A DNA stretch of 38,823 nucleotides. Source: Alcaligenaceae bacterium. GTDB lineage: Bacteria; Pseudomonadota; Gammaproteobacteria; Burkholderiales; Burkholderiaceae_B. The position numbers were made by a program, and so were the translations under genes. Where the stretch lies: assembly GCA_947380655.1 (NCBI GenBank), contig CANCRX010000026.1, forward strand, positions 1 through 38,823. The letters are read 5' to 3'. Under the pieces are notes generated by a model. That model searched no databases, was not told the DNA's origin, and was given only the letters and a program-made list of their open reading frames with translations. How positions within the stretch are numbered: position 1 is the stretch's first letter; each line of letters opens with the position of its first letter. Shown here piece after piece: positions 16,307 through 24,738 of this stretch.

Positions 16307-18895
16307 ATGCGTTTTGACAAACTGACGACCAAGTTTCAGCAAGCGATTGCAGACGCGCAAAGTCTGGCTGCGCGCAATGACAATCAATACATCGAGCCCA
16401 TTCATGTCCTGTCCGCTTTGTTAGCAGACAGCGAGAGCGGTGCAGGCAGTCTGCTTGCACGCGCTGGTGTTGCCGTGAATCGCCTCCAAACGACGCTCGA
16501 CACCGCCCTGAAAGGCTTACCACAGGTAAAAGGTACAGACGACAACATCCAGGTCAGTCGTGACCTGCAAGGTGTTTTCACGCGTACTGAAAAAGAAGCC
16601 ACTAAACGTGGCGATACCTTCATTCCCAGCGAGCTTTTCTTGTTAGCCTTGGCTGATGACAAGGGTGAGGCGGGACGCGCACTCAAAGAGGCAGGTCTGC
16701 AACGTCAGGCGCTCGAGTCCGCGATTGATGCCGTGCGTGGAGGTTCTTCCGTGAACGACCAGGAAGGCGAATCCAACCGCGAAGCACTCAAAAAATACAC
16801 CATGGATCTGACTGAGCGTGCCCGTCAAGGCAAACTCGACCCCGTCATCGGTCGCGATGACGAGATCCGCCGTGCGATCCAGATTCTGCAACGCCGGACC
16901 AAAAACAATCCGGTGCTGATCGGTGAGCCAGGCGTGGGTAAAACCGCAATTGTCGAGGGCTTGGCTCAACGCATCGTCAATGACGAAGTGCCAGAGTCTT
17001 TGCGCGGCAAAAAAGTCTTGTCGCTCGATATGGCTAGTCTGCTCGCCGGTGCAAAATTCCGTGGAGAGTTCGAGGAGCGCCTGAAATCCGTGCTCAAAGA
17101 GCTCGCCATGGAGGAAGGCAAGGTCATAGTCTTCATCGACGAAATCCACACCATGGTCGGTGCAGGCAAAGCCGAGGGCGCAATGGATGCAGGCAACATG
17201 CTCAAGCCAGCGCTTGCGCGTGGTGAATTGCATTGCATTGGCGCCACCACCCTGGATGAGTATCGCAAATACATTGAAAAAGATGCCGCGCTCGAGCGTC
17301 GTTTCCAGAAAGTACTGGTTAACGAGCCGGACGTCGAGTCCACCATTGCGATCCTGCGTGGTTTGCAAGAGCGTTATGAATTGCACCATGGCGTTGACAT
17401 CACTGATCCGGCGATTGTTGCCGCAGCTGAGTTGTCACACCGTTACATCACTGATCGTTTCTTACCAGATAAGGCAATCGATCTGATCGATGAGGCGGCT
17501 GCGCGCATCCGTATGGAGATCGACTCCAAACCTGAGGTGATGGATAAGCTCGATCGTCGCATCATCCAGCTCAAGATCGAACGCGAAGCCGTCAAGAGGG
17601 AAACCGATGACGGGTCCAAGCGTCGCTTGCAGATCATTGAGGAAGAACTCGAAAAGTTGCAACGCGAGTACAACGATTTTGAGGTCATCTGGAAAAGCGA
17701 GAAAGCTGCGGTTCAGGGCACGCAATCGATCAAAGAAGAGATCGAGCGTGCACGCGGCGAAATGGCCGAGCTGCAACGCAAAGGTCAATTCGATAAGCTC
17801 GCTGAGATTCAGTACAGTACCTTGCCACAGCTTGAGGCACGACTTAAAGCGGCCGAGAGTCAGGGCGATCAGCCAAGCGAAAAACCACGCCTCTTACGCA
17901 CACAGGTTGGTGCTGAAGAAATCGCCGAAGTCGTTTCGCGTGCAACCGGTATTCCCGTATCCAAAATGATGCAGGGCGAGCGTGACAAGTTGCTCAAGAT
18001 GGAAGAGCGTCTGCATCAGCGCCTGATCGGTCAGGATGAGGCCGTCGGTTTGGTCGCTGACGCGATTCGTCGCTCACGTGCCGGGCTGTCCGATCCGTCC
18101 AAGCCTTATGGATCGTTCCTGTTCCTCGGACCTACCGGTGTGGGTAAAACTGAGCTCACCAAAGCGCTGGCTGATTTTCTGTTTGATTCGGATGAGCATC
18201 TGATTCGTATCGACATGAGTGAGTTTATGGAAAAGCATTCTGTGGCTCGCCTGATCGGTGCACCTCCAGGCTATGTAGGGTACGAAGAGGGCGGTTATCT
18301 GACCGAAGCCGTGCGTCGCAAACCTTATAGCGTGGTGCTGCTCGACGAGGTGGAGAAGGCCCATCCCGATGTCTTTAACGTTCTGCTGCAAGTGCTTGAT
18401 GATGGTCGTTTGACAGATGGTCAGGGTCGTACGGTGGATTTCCGTAATACCGTGATCGTGATGACCTCGAACCTCGGCTCGCATCATATTCAGGCCATGG
18501 TCGGTAAGCCCTACGATGCGATCAAGGAAGTCGTCTGGGACGAACTCAAAACGCATTTCCGTCCAGAGTTCCTCAACCGGATCGATGAGGTGGTCGTATT
18601 CCATGCGCTCGAAAGCAAGCATATCGAGAAGATCGCAGGTGTCCAGATCCAGCGTCTGGCTAAGCGGATGTTGCAGCAAGAGATGGTGCTGGAGGTTTCC
18701 GACGCAGCCCTGGCTGAGTTGGCAAGGACCGGTTTTGATCCTGTGTTTGGGGCCAGACCACTCAAGCGGTCTATCCAGCAAATGCTGGAGAATCCGATCG
18801 CCAAGCTGATTCTCGAGGGTAAGTTTGGTCCGAGAGATGTAGTGCCGGTGGATTTCCGCGATGGAAAATTTGAGTTTTCGCGGGTGCTGCAGTGA
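16307..18895 (+). CDS. clpB: ATP-dependent disaggregase ClpB
   Basis: ClpB is the Hsp100 chaperone that pulls polypeptides out of aggregates together with DnaK. The 862-residue protein has the N-terminal Clp repeat domain (1-145), NBD1 with Walker A GEPGVGKT (206-213) and Walker B VIVFIDEIHT, the long coiled-coil middle domain (about 405-525, rich in Glu/Lys/Arg), NBD2 with Walker A GPTGVGKT (608-615) and Walker B VVLLDEVEKAHPDV, and a C-terminal small domain. It lacks the ClpP-docking loop context of ClpA, as expected. The start has AGGAAC upstream. It is transcribed alone with a strong terminator. Confidence 0.98.
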   Translation: MRFDKLTTKFQQAIADAQSLAARNDNQYIEPIHVLSALLADSESGAGSLLARAGVAVNRLQTTLDTALKGLPQVKGTDDNIQVSRDLQGVFTRTEKEATKRGDTFIPSELFLLALADDKGEAGRALKEAGLQRQALESAIDAVRGGSSVNDQEGESNREALKKYTMDLTERARQGKLDPVIGRDDEIRRAIQILQRRTKNNPVLIGEPGVGKTAIVEGLAQRIVNDEVPESLRGKKVLSLDMASLLAGAKFRGEFEERLKSVLKELAMEEGKVIVFIDEIHTMVGAGKAEGAMDAGNMLKPALARGELHCIGATTLDEYRKYIEKDAALERRFQKVLVNEPDVESTIAILRGLQERYELHHGVDITDPAIVAAAELSHRYITDRFLPDKAIDLIDEAAARIRMEIDSKPEVMDKLDRRIIQLKIEREAVKRETDDGSKRRLQIIEEELEKLQREYNDFEVIWKSEKAAVQGTQSIKEEIERARGEMAELQRKGQFDKLAEIQYSTLPQLEARLKAAESQGDQPSEKPRLLRTQVGAEEIAEVVSRATGIPVSKMMQGERDKLLKMEERLHQRLIGQDEAVGLVADAIRRSRAGLSDPSKPYGSFLFLGPTGVGKTELTKALADFLFDSDEHLIRIDMSEFMEKHSVARLIGAPPGYVGYEEGGYLTEAVRRKPYSVVLLDEVEKAHPDVFNVLLQVLDDGRLTDGQGRTVDFRNTVIVMTSNLGSHHIQAMVGKPYDAIKEVVWDELKTHFRPEFLNRIDEVVVFHALESKHIEKIAGVQIQRLAKRMLQQEMVLEVSDAALAELARTGFDPVFGARPLKRSIQQMLENPIAKLILEGKFGPRDVVPVDFRDGKFEFSRVLQ

Positions 18896-18928
18896 TGAAC
18901 AAATGATTTAAGTTTTTAGGTTTGGTAG

Positions 18929-18969
18929 TAGGCACAACCCCAACTAGATGGGGTTGTGCCTAATTTTTT
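18929..18969 (+). terminator. Intrinsic terminator after clpB
   Basis: A perfect 14-bp stem, TAGGCACAACCCCA (18929-18942) pairing with TGGGGTTGTGCCTA (18949-18962), has a six-base loop and is followed by ATTTTTT. The remaining bases up to 19052 are AT-rich and hold nothing else that I can identify. Confidence 0.93.
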
Positions 18970-19052
18970 GGGATCTTAGGCGATTTCTATTAGCTAACTC
19001 TAAAACTATCGAAATTTTCTATAGATACTTTGTCGAGCTGCAGTAAATAATG

Positions 19053-19739
19053 CTACTTGCTCCGGAGCAGTCTCAAAACTTTGCCAACGATACCTTTTTT
19101 GGGAAGAGGAGGGAGCTCAGAGAGGGGGATTAAAGAAATCCTAAAGGCTGATTCAGCATCCACACCAAGCCCTAATAGCATCTGATAAATAGCCTGATTT
19201 TCGAAATCTACGGGGCATGATTGCAGAATCATTTCTTGAATTGTGGTCCTGAGAGTATTGAAAATTAGGTTGACGCCTATAGATGGGGGCATGTCCGAAA
19301 AACGACCTTGTTTAATACCCTCTTCAACGTCCACTCTTATATCGTGTAGGATTTTGAGTTCTGTATCGTGGGTCGGCCACTTTATTTTCAAGATGATTTT
19401 TGCCAGAGTCGGAACGCCCACTAAAAGACGAATCGCTAATCGGGTTTTAGTCGCTACTAAAATTACGATGTCAGAATGTGGCTGTACTGTGGCTTTGACA
19501 TGGCTAAAAGTGTCATTAGTTAGTTGCTTAGCAGTCAGTTGCGACAGGCTCTCTAAACCTTGAAAACATTTATCAAAAGTGCCTCGTGATACTTCGGCTT
19601 TTAATAGAACTGTATCGATGTTAATACTCTCGATATCTTTTTCTGAGGCCAGTGCAGCAAAGTCAGATGCAATACGGTCTTGCGCTTTACGACGCGCTTT
19701 TTCTTCATCAGTAAACAGATGATGAATTACTTTTGCCAT
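19053..19739 (-). CDS. TetR-type regulator with altered recognition helix (paralogue 1)
   Basis: A 228-residue protein resembling TetR-family regulators, with an N-terminal helix-turn-helix near residues 38-62 (INIDTVLLKAEVSRGTFDKCF) and a helical ligand domain. It is a full-length paralogue of the upstream neighbour: both share a GIKxGxF segment, an IGxNL segment, an LLGLG/LIGLG motif and a KGI/TGI-x-GK ending. The usual aromatic run GTFYKYF in the recognition helix reads GTFDKCF, so DNA contacts may be weakened. It follows its partner by 19 bases. The ligand is unknown; no efflux pump is adjacent. Confidence 0.75.
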   Translation of the reverse strand: MAKVIHHLFTDEEKARRKAQDRIASDFAALASEKDIESINIDTVLLKAEVSRGTFDKCFQGLESLSQLTAKQLTNDTFSHVKATVQPHSDIVILVATKTRLAIRLLVGVPTLAKIILKIKWPTHDTELKILHDIRVDVEEGIKQGRFSDMPPSIGVNLIFNTLRTTIQEMILQSCPVDFENQAIYQMLLGLGVDAESAFRISLIPLSELPPLPKKGIVGKVLRLLRSK

Positions 19740-19758
19740 ATTACTGTCGTCATAGCAG

Positions 19759-20430
19759 TCATCTATCTATTTTCCCCAGGATGCCTGTTGAAGGCAGAGT
19801 AACTTTGGTCGCTAAGTGCATTGTCGATATCTTATCTGCCGACTTTGCCTCCAGACCCAGGCCTATTAGCGCCTGACGAACTACTTTATCTTCATAGCCT
19901 CTAGATGGGGGGGTAAGAAGCATTGTGTGAACACCACCGACCATACTACCGATTAATAGATTGAGCCCAATTGCAGCAGGTAACTTTTCGAACAAGCCCT
20001 CTTTAATGCCTTGTTCTATGTCACGCCTTAAGGTTTGAAATACATCCAGTTTGGGATTTTGGTGGAGCCAGGGCAACTGAATTAACAGTTTCCCCAAGAC
20101 CGGAAAATCAACTAACAGTCGCATGATCAATCTTGCGGTACTCGCAAGATGTACAGACTTATCAACGCTCGGAATATTTACAGTTTCTATTGCTTCAGCA
20201 AGATCTTGAGCCAGTTGCTCTGCTAAATCTTCGAATAATCTTGAGACCGATTGGTAGTACTTGTAAAAAGTACCTCGTGAAACCTGCGCATGGGCAATGA
20301 TTTCCTCGACATCTATGTCATGAATGGATTTGTCTGAGGCAAGCGACATTGCACTGAAAAGCAGGCAATTACGCATTTCTTCTCGCCTGGCTGCGGCGAC
20401 CCTGATTCGGTGATCTTGTACTTTTAGCAT
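19759..20430 (-). CDS. TetR-type regulator (paralogue 2)
   Basis: A 223-residue TetR-family protein with a good helix-turn-helix (VEEIIAHAQVSRGTFYKYYQ) and a C-terminal regulatory domain. It is the first gene of a two-gene minus-strand unit and is divergent from the YHYH lipoprotein gene, the classic arrangement for a repressor controlling its neighbour. A perfect 13-base palindrome in the shared upstream region is a candidate operator. The coding strand has a run of seven C near codons 173-175 (G7 on the plus strand), so slippage there would replace the last quarter of the ligand domain. The controlled signal is unknown. Confidence 0.82.
   Translation of the reverse strand: MLKVQDHRIRVAAARREEMRNCLLFSAMSLASDKSIHDIDVEEIIAHAQVSRGTFYKYYQSVSRLFEDLAEQLAQDLAEAIETVNIPSVDKSVHLASTARLIMRLLVDFPVLGKLLIQLPWLHQNPKLDVFQTLRRDIEQGIKEGLFEKLPAAIGLNLLIGSMVGGVHTMLLTPPSRGYEDKVVRQALIGLGLEAKSADKISTMHLATKVTLPSTGILGKIDR
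19907..19913. repeat. G7/C7 homopolymer in TetR paralogue 2
   Basis: Seven G on the plus strand, seven C in the coding strand, within the ligand-domain part of the gene. It is the shortest of four long G/C runs found only in this block and in gspD. Confidence 0.6.
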
Positions 20431-20462
20431 CTGGCGATATTAGTCCGAAACCTTTGTGTTTT

Positions 20463-20502
20463 CAACAGACTAGCAAATGTTCACCGGTAACGTCTAGTGT
20501 TG
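20463..20502. other. Imperfect inverted repeat upstream of TetR paralogue 2
   Basis: CAAC-AG-ACTAG (20463-20473) pairs with CTAGT-GTTG (20494-20502) with a two-base bulge, around the palindrome ACCGGT (20483-20488). It lies 33 bases before the regulator's start codon on the divergent side, where an autoregulatory operator could be expected. The bulge makes this uncertain. Confidence 0.25.
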
Positions 20503-20537
20503 CCAATGATAAAAATACAGTGTACATTTCGTCACTA

Positions 20538-20550
20538 TGACAAATTGTCA
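20538..20550. promoter_or_regulatory. Candidate TetR operator in the divergent promoter
   Basis: TGACAA-A-TTGTCA is a perfect 13-base palindrome. Its right half (TTGTCA, 20545-20550) could serve as the -35 element of a plus-strand promoter with ATTAAA (20568-20573) as -10 at 17-base spacing. A protein bound here would block transcription of the YHYH gene and possibly of all that follows. Confidence 0.5.
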
Positions 20551-20623
20551 ATTTTAAACTGATGCTAATTAAATTGTGCTTAATGGGAATCAAGTTTCTT
20601 GTCCATTAAGTAAGGGGTTGATC

Positions 20624-21757
20624 GTGTTAACAAAGCGCTTTGGTAAGTGTTTTTTGGTAATCATTGCATTACTTACCCTTGCTAGTTGTGGCGAAGGTGG
20701 GGGGGGGAGTTCTTCACCGTCCTCTTCTTCGTCGGGCAGTTCGCAGGCGGATACGGGCACGCCGACTACGCTGGTTACCGCAGCCAATGGCACGAGCACG
20801 CAGATATGTGCAACCAGTGGGCTCTGTATTTCAGCGCTTTTCGCAAAAGCTGCTGGTGTAGCTAGCAAACTTAGTCAGGCTGCTACAAGCTGGACAAATA
20901 CCTCGACCAACATTATTACCATCGCCCAGATACCCTTCGTGGAGGGGGCGGTGTCGGCTTCGCAGATTGATGCGGCAGGTAGCGTTTTCTCAATGTCTAC
21001 AGACGCCAGTTATCGTTATTTAAAAGGTAATGGTTTGCCAAGTACTCCGATGGGTAATTTTCCTGTCCAACCGGGTACTGCTGCATATTCTTACTACGCT
21101 GCATTGCCAGGTGGTGTAGATCCACGCACAGGTAAAGACTACACGTCCTCTGCTGCTATTTCTATTTCTCCTTACGACATCACTAGCAAACTACCTCTGA
21201 ATCCTGTCATGACCGGATTTAATCCAATTAACTCGCTTATCGTCGGAATTACTCTGACCGGAACAGTCTGGCATACGGAGCTAGCCAACGATGCGAGTGG
21301 AAATTGGTATAGCCCGACGAACGCCTTGCCTACTGATCAATGTTTTGGCCACCCATATTCTCAGCAGTATCACCTGCATGGTTATTCTTGGAAGTGTTTT
21401 CCAAATCAAGGTACATCGGGCCCATCACCATTATTCGGTTATGCCCTGGACGGTTTCGGGATCTTTGGACCACGCGGTGAAGATGGGCAGATGATTACAA
21501 ACGCTCAGCTTGATCAGTGTCATGGCCATGTTGCCCCTGTTCAGTGGAATGGCACCATACAACCTATTTATCATTACCATTTGAATCGTGAATATCCCTT
21601 TTCGGTAGGCTGTTTTAGAGGGACACCAGACTATGACAAGGCTCTCGGCTCGGCGGCGATGCAAGAAGGCATACCCTATGCGCTACTGCCAGACCTCTCT
21701 GGTGCAATAGTACCTCCGGGCGTGATCTCCCCAATACTTAAAGGGGGTCTCAATTAG
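20624..21757 (+). CDS. YHYH-domain lipoprotein
   Basis: A 377-residue predicted outer-membrane lipoprotein. A signal peptide ends in the lipobox TLASC (C22), followed by a Gly/Ser-rich linker. The C-terminal half matches the YHYH family: GYALDGFGIFGPRGEDG, LDQCHGHV, then YHYH at 316-319 and a cysteine in VGCFRGTPDY. A second His/Cys-rich stretch (CFGHPYSQQYHLHGYSWKC) precedes it. The His and Cys spacing suggests metal binding, but the family has no established function that I know of. The GTG start at 20624 is chosen because AAGGGG lies 6 bases upstream and it yields a normal lipoprotein signal. A run of nine G directly after the lipobox cysteine is a slippage candidate. It leads the YHYH-RCC1-oxidase-like gene set. 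Confidence 0.85.
   Translation: MLTKRFGKCFLVIIALLTLASCGEGGGGSSSPSSSSSGSSQADTGTPTTLVTAANGTSTQICATSGLCISALFAKAAGVASKLSQAATSWTNTSTNIITIAQIPFVEGAVSASQIDAAGSVFSMSTDASYRYLKGNGLPSTPMGNFPVQPGTAAYSYYAALPGGVDPRTGKDYTSSAAISISPYDITSKLPLNPVMTGFNPINSLIVGITLTGTVWHTELANDASGNWYSPTNALPTDQCFGHPYSQQYHLHGYSWKCFPNQGTSGPSPLFGYALDGFGIFGPRGEDGQMITNAQLDQCHGHVAPVQWNGTIQPIYHYHLNREYPFSVGCFRGTPDYDKALGSAAMQEGIPYALLPDLSGAIVPPGVISPILKGGLN
20699..20707 (+). repeat. G9 homopolymer in the YHYH lipoprotein gene
   Basis: Nine consecutive G encode part of the glycine run just after the lipobox cysteine (codons 26-28). Loss or gain of one G would shift the frame and truncate the protein almost completely. Confidence 0.75.
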
Positions 21758-21772
21758 GTTTGATCAACACAT

Positions 21773-22840
21773 ATGCCCTATAAATTTCAAGCCGTAAGTG
21801 CTGGCAAGAGTCAAACCCTGGCTCTTCTAGCGTCTGGTGAGGTGCTTGGCTGGGGCGGGGCCGGTAGTGGGCGCTACACCCCAGATAATGTCGATATTTG
21901 CAGTACTAGAAATACAAATCAAGAGCCGATCTACGTAGGTCAATCTGCCCGGTTTTCTAGCGTGTCAGCTGGCTATGGCGTGAGTCTCGGTGTGTCAGAT
22001 CGACAGGAGTTATTGATTTGGGGCTTTAGTCCAGTGGGCGATCGTGATGGCCGAGCGATTTCTGAGATTCCAACTTGTGTCGAAAAAATTACCTCACCGA
22101 TTCGGGTTACGGCAGGGCAATCAAGCTTCGCTGCGATTGATCAGTCTGGCTCACTGTATACCTGGGGACTCAATGTCGATGGCGTGTTGGGTAGACAGAC
22201 CGAACAAATAAACGCCTCGCCAGGCGTTGTGACTGAATTGCCAGCAGCACAGCAAGTGGGACTAGGTGATCACTTCATGATTGTGCTCTCACGGCAGGGT
22301 GAGGTCTTTTCTTTTGGTAGTAATTCTGCAGGGCAATTAGGCTTAGGGCATCTTAAAAACGTAGACACTCCTGCTCAAGTTGAGTTGCCTAGTTCAGTGC
22401 GTTGTATTGCAGTTGGCTCAACACATGTATTAAGTCTGGATGATGAAGGAGACCTGATTGGATGGGGCAGTAATCAATTTGGTCAGTTGGGTAATAGTCA
22501 AAGCCGCTATAGCCGGACACCGCTAATGATTAAAGTGCCAGAAAAAGTAAAAGCAATCGCAGCAGGTAGCCATTTTTCTTTGGCTTTGTCTGTCACAGGT
22601 TCTGTTTACAGCTGGGGTTGGAATGGCTTTGGACAACTTGGTTTGAATGATGTCGCGCCGAGAAATATTCCAGTCAAAATCCCTGGGCTGTCAGAAATAG
22701 AAGCAATTGCCGCAGGCGAGATGTATGCAACGGCAATTGGTAAAAACCATTTATATGGCTGGGGCAACAATGACTCAGGACAAATAGGTCAGGCAGCACA
22801 AAAACAATTAGTACCTTATGCCTTTTGGCCGATCGGCTAA
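21773..22840 (+). CDS. RCC1-repeat beta-propeller protein
   Basis: A 355-residue protein made of seven RCC1-type repeats, each with an AG/VG-x-x-H/S-like turn and a W/F-G-x-N-x-x-G-x-L/I-G end (for example WGLNVDGVLG, FGSNSAGQLGLG, WGSNQFGQLGN, WGWNGFGQLGL, WGNNDSGQIG). Seven repeats are enough to close a propeller. RCC1 propellers are protein-binding modules, and in bacteria their partners are mostly unknown. No signal peptide is visible, so it may stay in the cytoplasm, perhaps handling its neighbours, or be exported without a recognisable signal. It begins 15 bases after the YHYH gene with no clear ribosome binding site; its stop codon overlaps the ribosome binding site of the next gene. 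Confidence 0.87.
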   Translation: MPYKFQAVSAGKSQTLALLASGEVLGWGGAGSGRYTPDNVDICSTRNTNQEPIYVGQSARFSSVSAGYGVSLGVSDRQELLIWGFSPVGDRDGRAISEIPTCVEKITSPIRVTAGQSSFAAIDQSGSLYTWGLNVDGVLGRQTEQINASPGVVTELPAAQQVGLGDHFMIVLSRQGEVFSFGSNSAGQLGLGHLKNVDTPAQVELPSSVRCIAVGSTHVLSLDDEGDLIGWGSNQFGQLGNSQSRYSRTPLMIKVPEKVKAIAAGSHFSLALSVTGSVYSWGWNGFGQLGLNDVAPRNIPVKIPGLSEIEAIAAGEMYATAIGKNHLYGWGNNDSGQIGQAAQKQLVPYAFWPIG

Positions 22841-22848
22841 GGACACGT

Positions 22849-24729
22849 ATGTCTGAAGTTAACGCCTCCGCAAACTCCCGACGTGATTTTATTCGCACGG
22901 GATTTAGTCTGGCATCAAGTGTGATGGTGCCGGTGAGCTTAGCGGGTTGCGAACAACGAGAAGTTAGTACGCATAGCGAAGCTTTGCAAACCTTTCTACA
23001 GCCAACTGTACTCGAGGCCAAAAATGGCTTACTTGAGGTAACGCTGAAAGCGTCTTATTTCAGCACCAGAATACCTGGAGCTTATCCGCAAGATCAGTAT
23101 CGAGTCTCTTTGCGTGCCTATGGCTATGATGCCCAGCCGCCAAGTTACTCAGGGCCGACATTGGTGGTGAGGGGAGGAGACACGCTCAGGATTAAATTGA
23201 TCAACGACCTACCTGTTAATCCGCCCTTTTTAGCATTCAGAGATCCTACTAATTACATCAAACCCAACACCACGAATCTGCACACCCACGGACTGCACGT
23301 TTTTCCAGGTATCTATGATGATGCACAAACTCCAGAATATGGTGATTATGTCGTTGATCCAAATTACGGAGGTGTAATGCCCGCGGGGGATTCTCGGCAG
23401 TATGTGTATCACATACCTAAAGATCATCCTGAAGGCCCTTTCTATTACCATCCCCAATACCATGGCTCAAGTGCTATTCAAGTCGCGAGCCTCATGTCCG
23501 GAGCGATACTCGTTCGTGGACCGGTCGATGATTTACCTGAAATGGCTCAGGCGACTGAACTGGTATTTTTATTTCAAGCGCCTTATTTTTCTGTAGACAC
23601 TTTGTTCAATGGCGATCTGGGTGTTTCTCCAGGCACGCTTGAAAAATTAGCGCAATTGACCCGTCATCCTACTGGACAGGGATTAAAAAATAATATTAGC
23701 GGAGTCGCTTCTGTTGATGCACAACCCGTCCTGATTAACGGGGTACGTCAGCCGACTATCGTGCTGCAGTGTGGCGAAGTGCAGAGATGGCGTTTTATTA
23801 ATACACAAGTCTTTAATTATCTAAATCTAAATTTAGACAGTCACGTAATTAAGCAATACACCACAGACGGTTGGGGGAGTGCCTTATATCAAGACCATGC
23901 GGATGCAAGATCGAAGGATGGTGATGGACTGCTACTCGCTCCTGGTGGCCGTGCTTCTGCGCTGGTGAAAATGGATAAGCCGGGTATTTATTATCTGCGT
24001 TCTTTGCCAGTAAAGATGTCAGAGGGTCACCTTCCCATCATTTTGCCAGAAGATATTTTGGCGAAAATCGTGGTGCTAGCTTCTACTAAGGCAATGTCGG
24101 TTCCTCAGGAACCTTTGCCCGTGAGTAGTTTCTTAAGCCCCATTACTGACGAAGAGTTTGCGAATGGGGGGGGTAAGAAACGCAATGTTATTTTTAGAAT
24201 GCTAGGCAACGAGTCTTTGTTAAGTGCTCAACAGCCAAAGAGTGCATTAAACAATGCTTCGGACATATTTTTTTCACTGACCGGTCGCGCTGAAGATCTA
24301 TACCAGTACAGCAAAGCAAAAGTTCATCAACAGATAGCGACTGTGTTCGGGGCAAGCGCTCAAAAACCCTTTTATGTTTCTGCTCCAAAAATCGTTAAAA
24401 GCTTTGATATCCAACCGGCCAACACGCTCAATCAGACTGTCATATTTGAGGCTGTAGAGGAGTGGACTGTTTTCAATATGAACAGCATTGCCAATGTGTT
24501 TCACATACATGTCAATCCAATGTATGTCATCAAGGTAAATGGAAGGCCGGTGGAGCCTTATTGGTGCGATACCCTAGGCTTACCACCAGGAGGGACTGTC
24601 CAAAATCCTACTTCGATTACGTTTCGAATGCGATTTAAAGATTTTTGTGGGCCGTTTATTCTGCATAGTCAGATGTTGCAGGACTCAGACTTAGGGATGA
24701 TTCAACGTGTCACGGTTGTGCCGCAGTGA
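22849..24729 (+). CDS. Tat-signal lipoprotein with degenerate multicopper-oxidase fold
   Basis: A 626-residue protein with a twin-arginine signal (SRRDFIR) ending in a lipobox (SLAGC, C34) and three cupredoxin-like domains. The four copper motifs can be aligned by eye. Motif 1 HTHG keeps both His (145, 147). Motif 2 HPQYHG has Gln at 203 for His. Motif 3 is NVFHIH, with Asn 549 for the type 1 His but H552 and H554 kept. Motif 4 HSQMLQD (606-612) has Ser for the type 1 Cys, Gln for a type 3 His and Asp for the other type 1 His; the axial Met (617) remains. The type 2 ligands H145 and H552 survive. Normal laccase-type oxidation is therefore unlikely. ATG at 22849 follows AAGGA and is preferred to an upstream TTG. 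gspL starts 9 bases after its stop. Confidence 0.88.
   Translation: MSEVNASANSRRDFIRTGFSLASSVMVPVSLAGCEQREVSTHSEALQTFLQPTVLEAKNGLLEVTLKASYFSTRIPGAYPQDQYRVSLRAYGYDAQPPSYSGPTLVVRGGDTLRIKLINDLPVNPPFLAFRDPTNYIKPNTTNLHTHGLHVFPGIYDDAQTPEYGDYVVDPNYGGVMPAGDSRQYVYHIPKDHPEGPFYYHPQYHGSSAIQVASLMSGAILVRGPVDDLPEMAQATELVFLFQAPYFSVDTLFNGDLGVSPGTLEKLAQLTRHPTGQGLKNNISGVASVDAQPVLINGVRQPTIVLQCGEVQRWRFINTQVFNYLNLNLDSHVIKQYTTDGWGSALYQDHADARSKDGDGLLLAPGGRASALVKMDKPGIYYLRSLPVKMSEGHLPIILPEDILAKIVVLASTKAMSVPQEPLPVSSFLSPITDEEFANGGGKKRNVIFRMLGNESLLSAQQPKSALNNASDIFFSLTGRAEDLYQYSKAKVHQQIATVFGASAQKPFYVSAPKIVKSFDIQPANTLNQTVIFEAVEEWTVFNMNSIANVFHIHVNPMYVIKVNGRPVEPYWCDTLGLPPGGTVQNPTSITFRMRFKDFCGPFILHSQMLQDSDLGMIQRVTVVPQ
24166..24173 (+). 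repeat. G8 homopolymer in the oxidase-like gene
   Basis: Eight G encode Gly440-Gly442. A one-base change would remove the whole third domain with motifs 3 and 4. Confidence 0.7.
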
Positions 24730-24738
24730 AAAAATAAT

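Noticed and set aside
16643..17389. A 248-codon open frame antisense to clpB
   Set aside because: It is a shadow of the highly biased clpB coding sequence, with no ribosome binding site and no recognisable domain. The 235-codon antisense frame at 18074-18781 was rejected for the same reason.
20521..20530. A half-site (TACATT) of the gspG-gspC repeat near the YHYH promoter
   Set aside because: It is only six bases with no matching second arm at the right distance; probably chance in AT-rich sequence.
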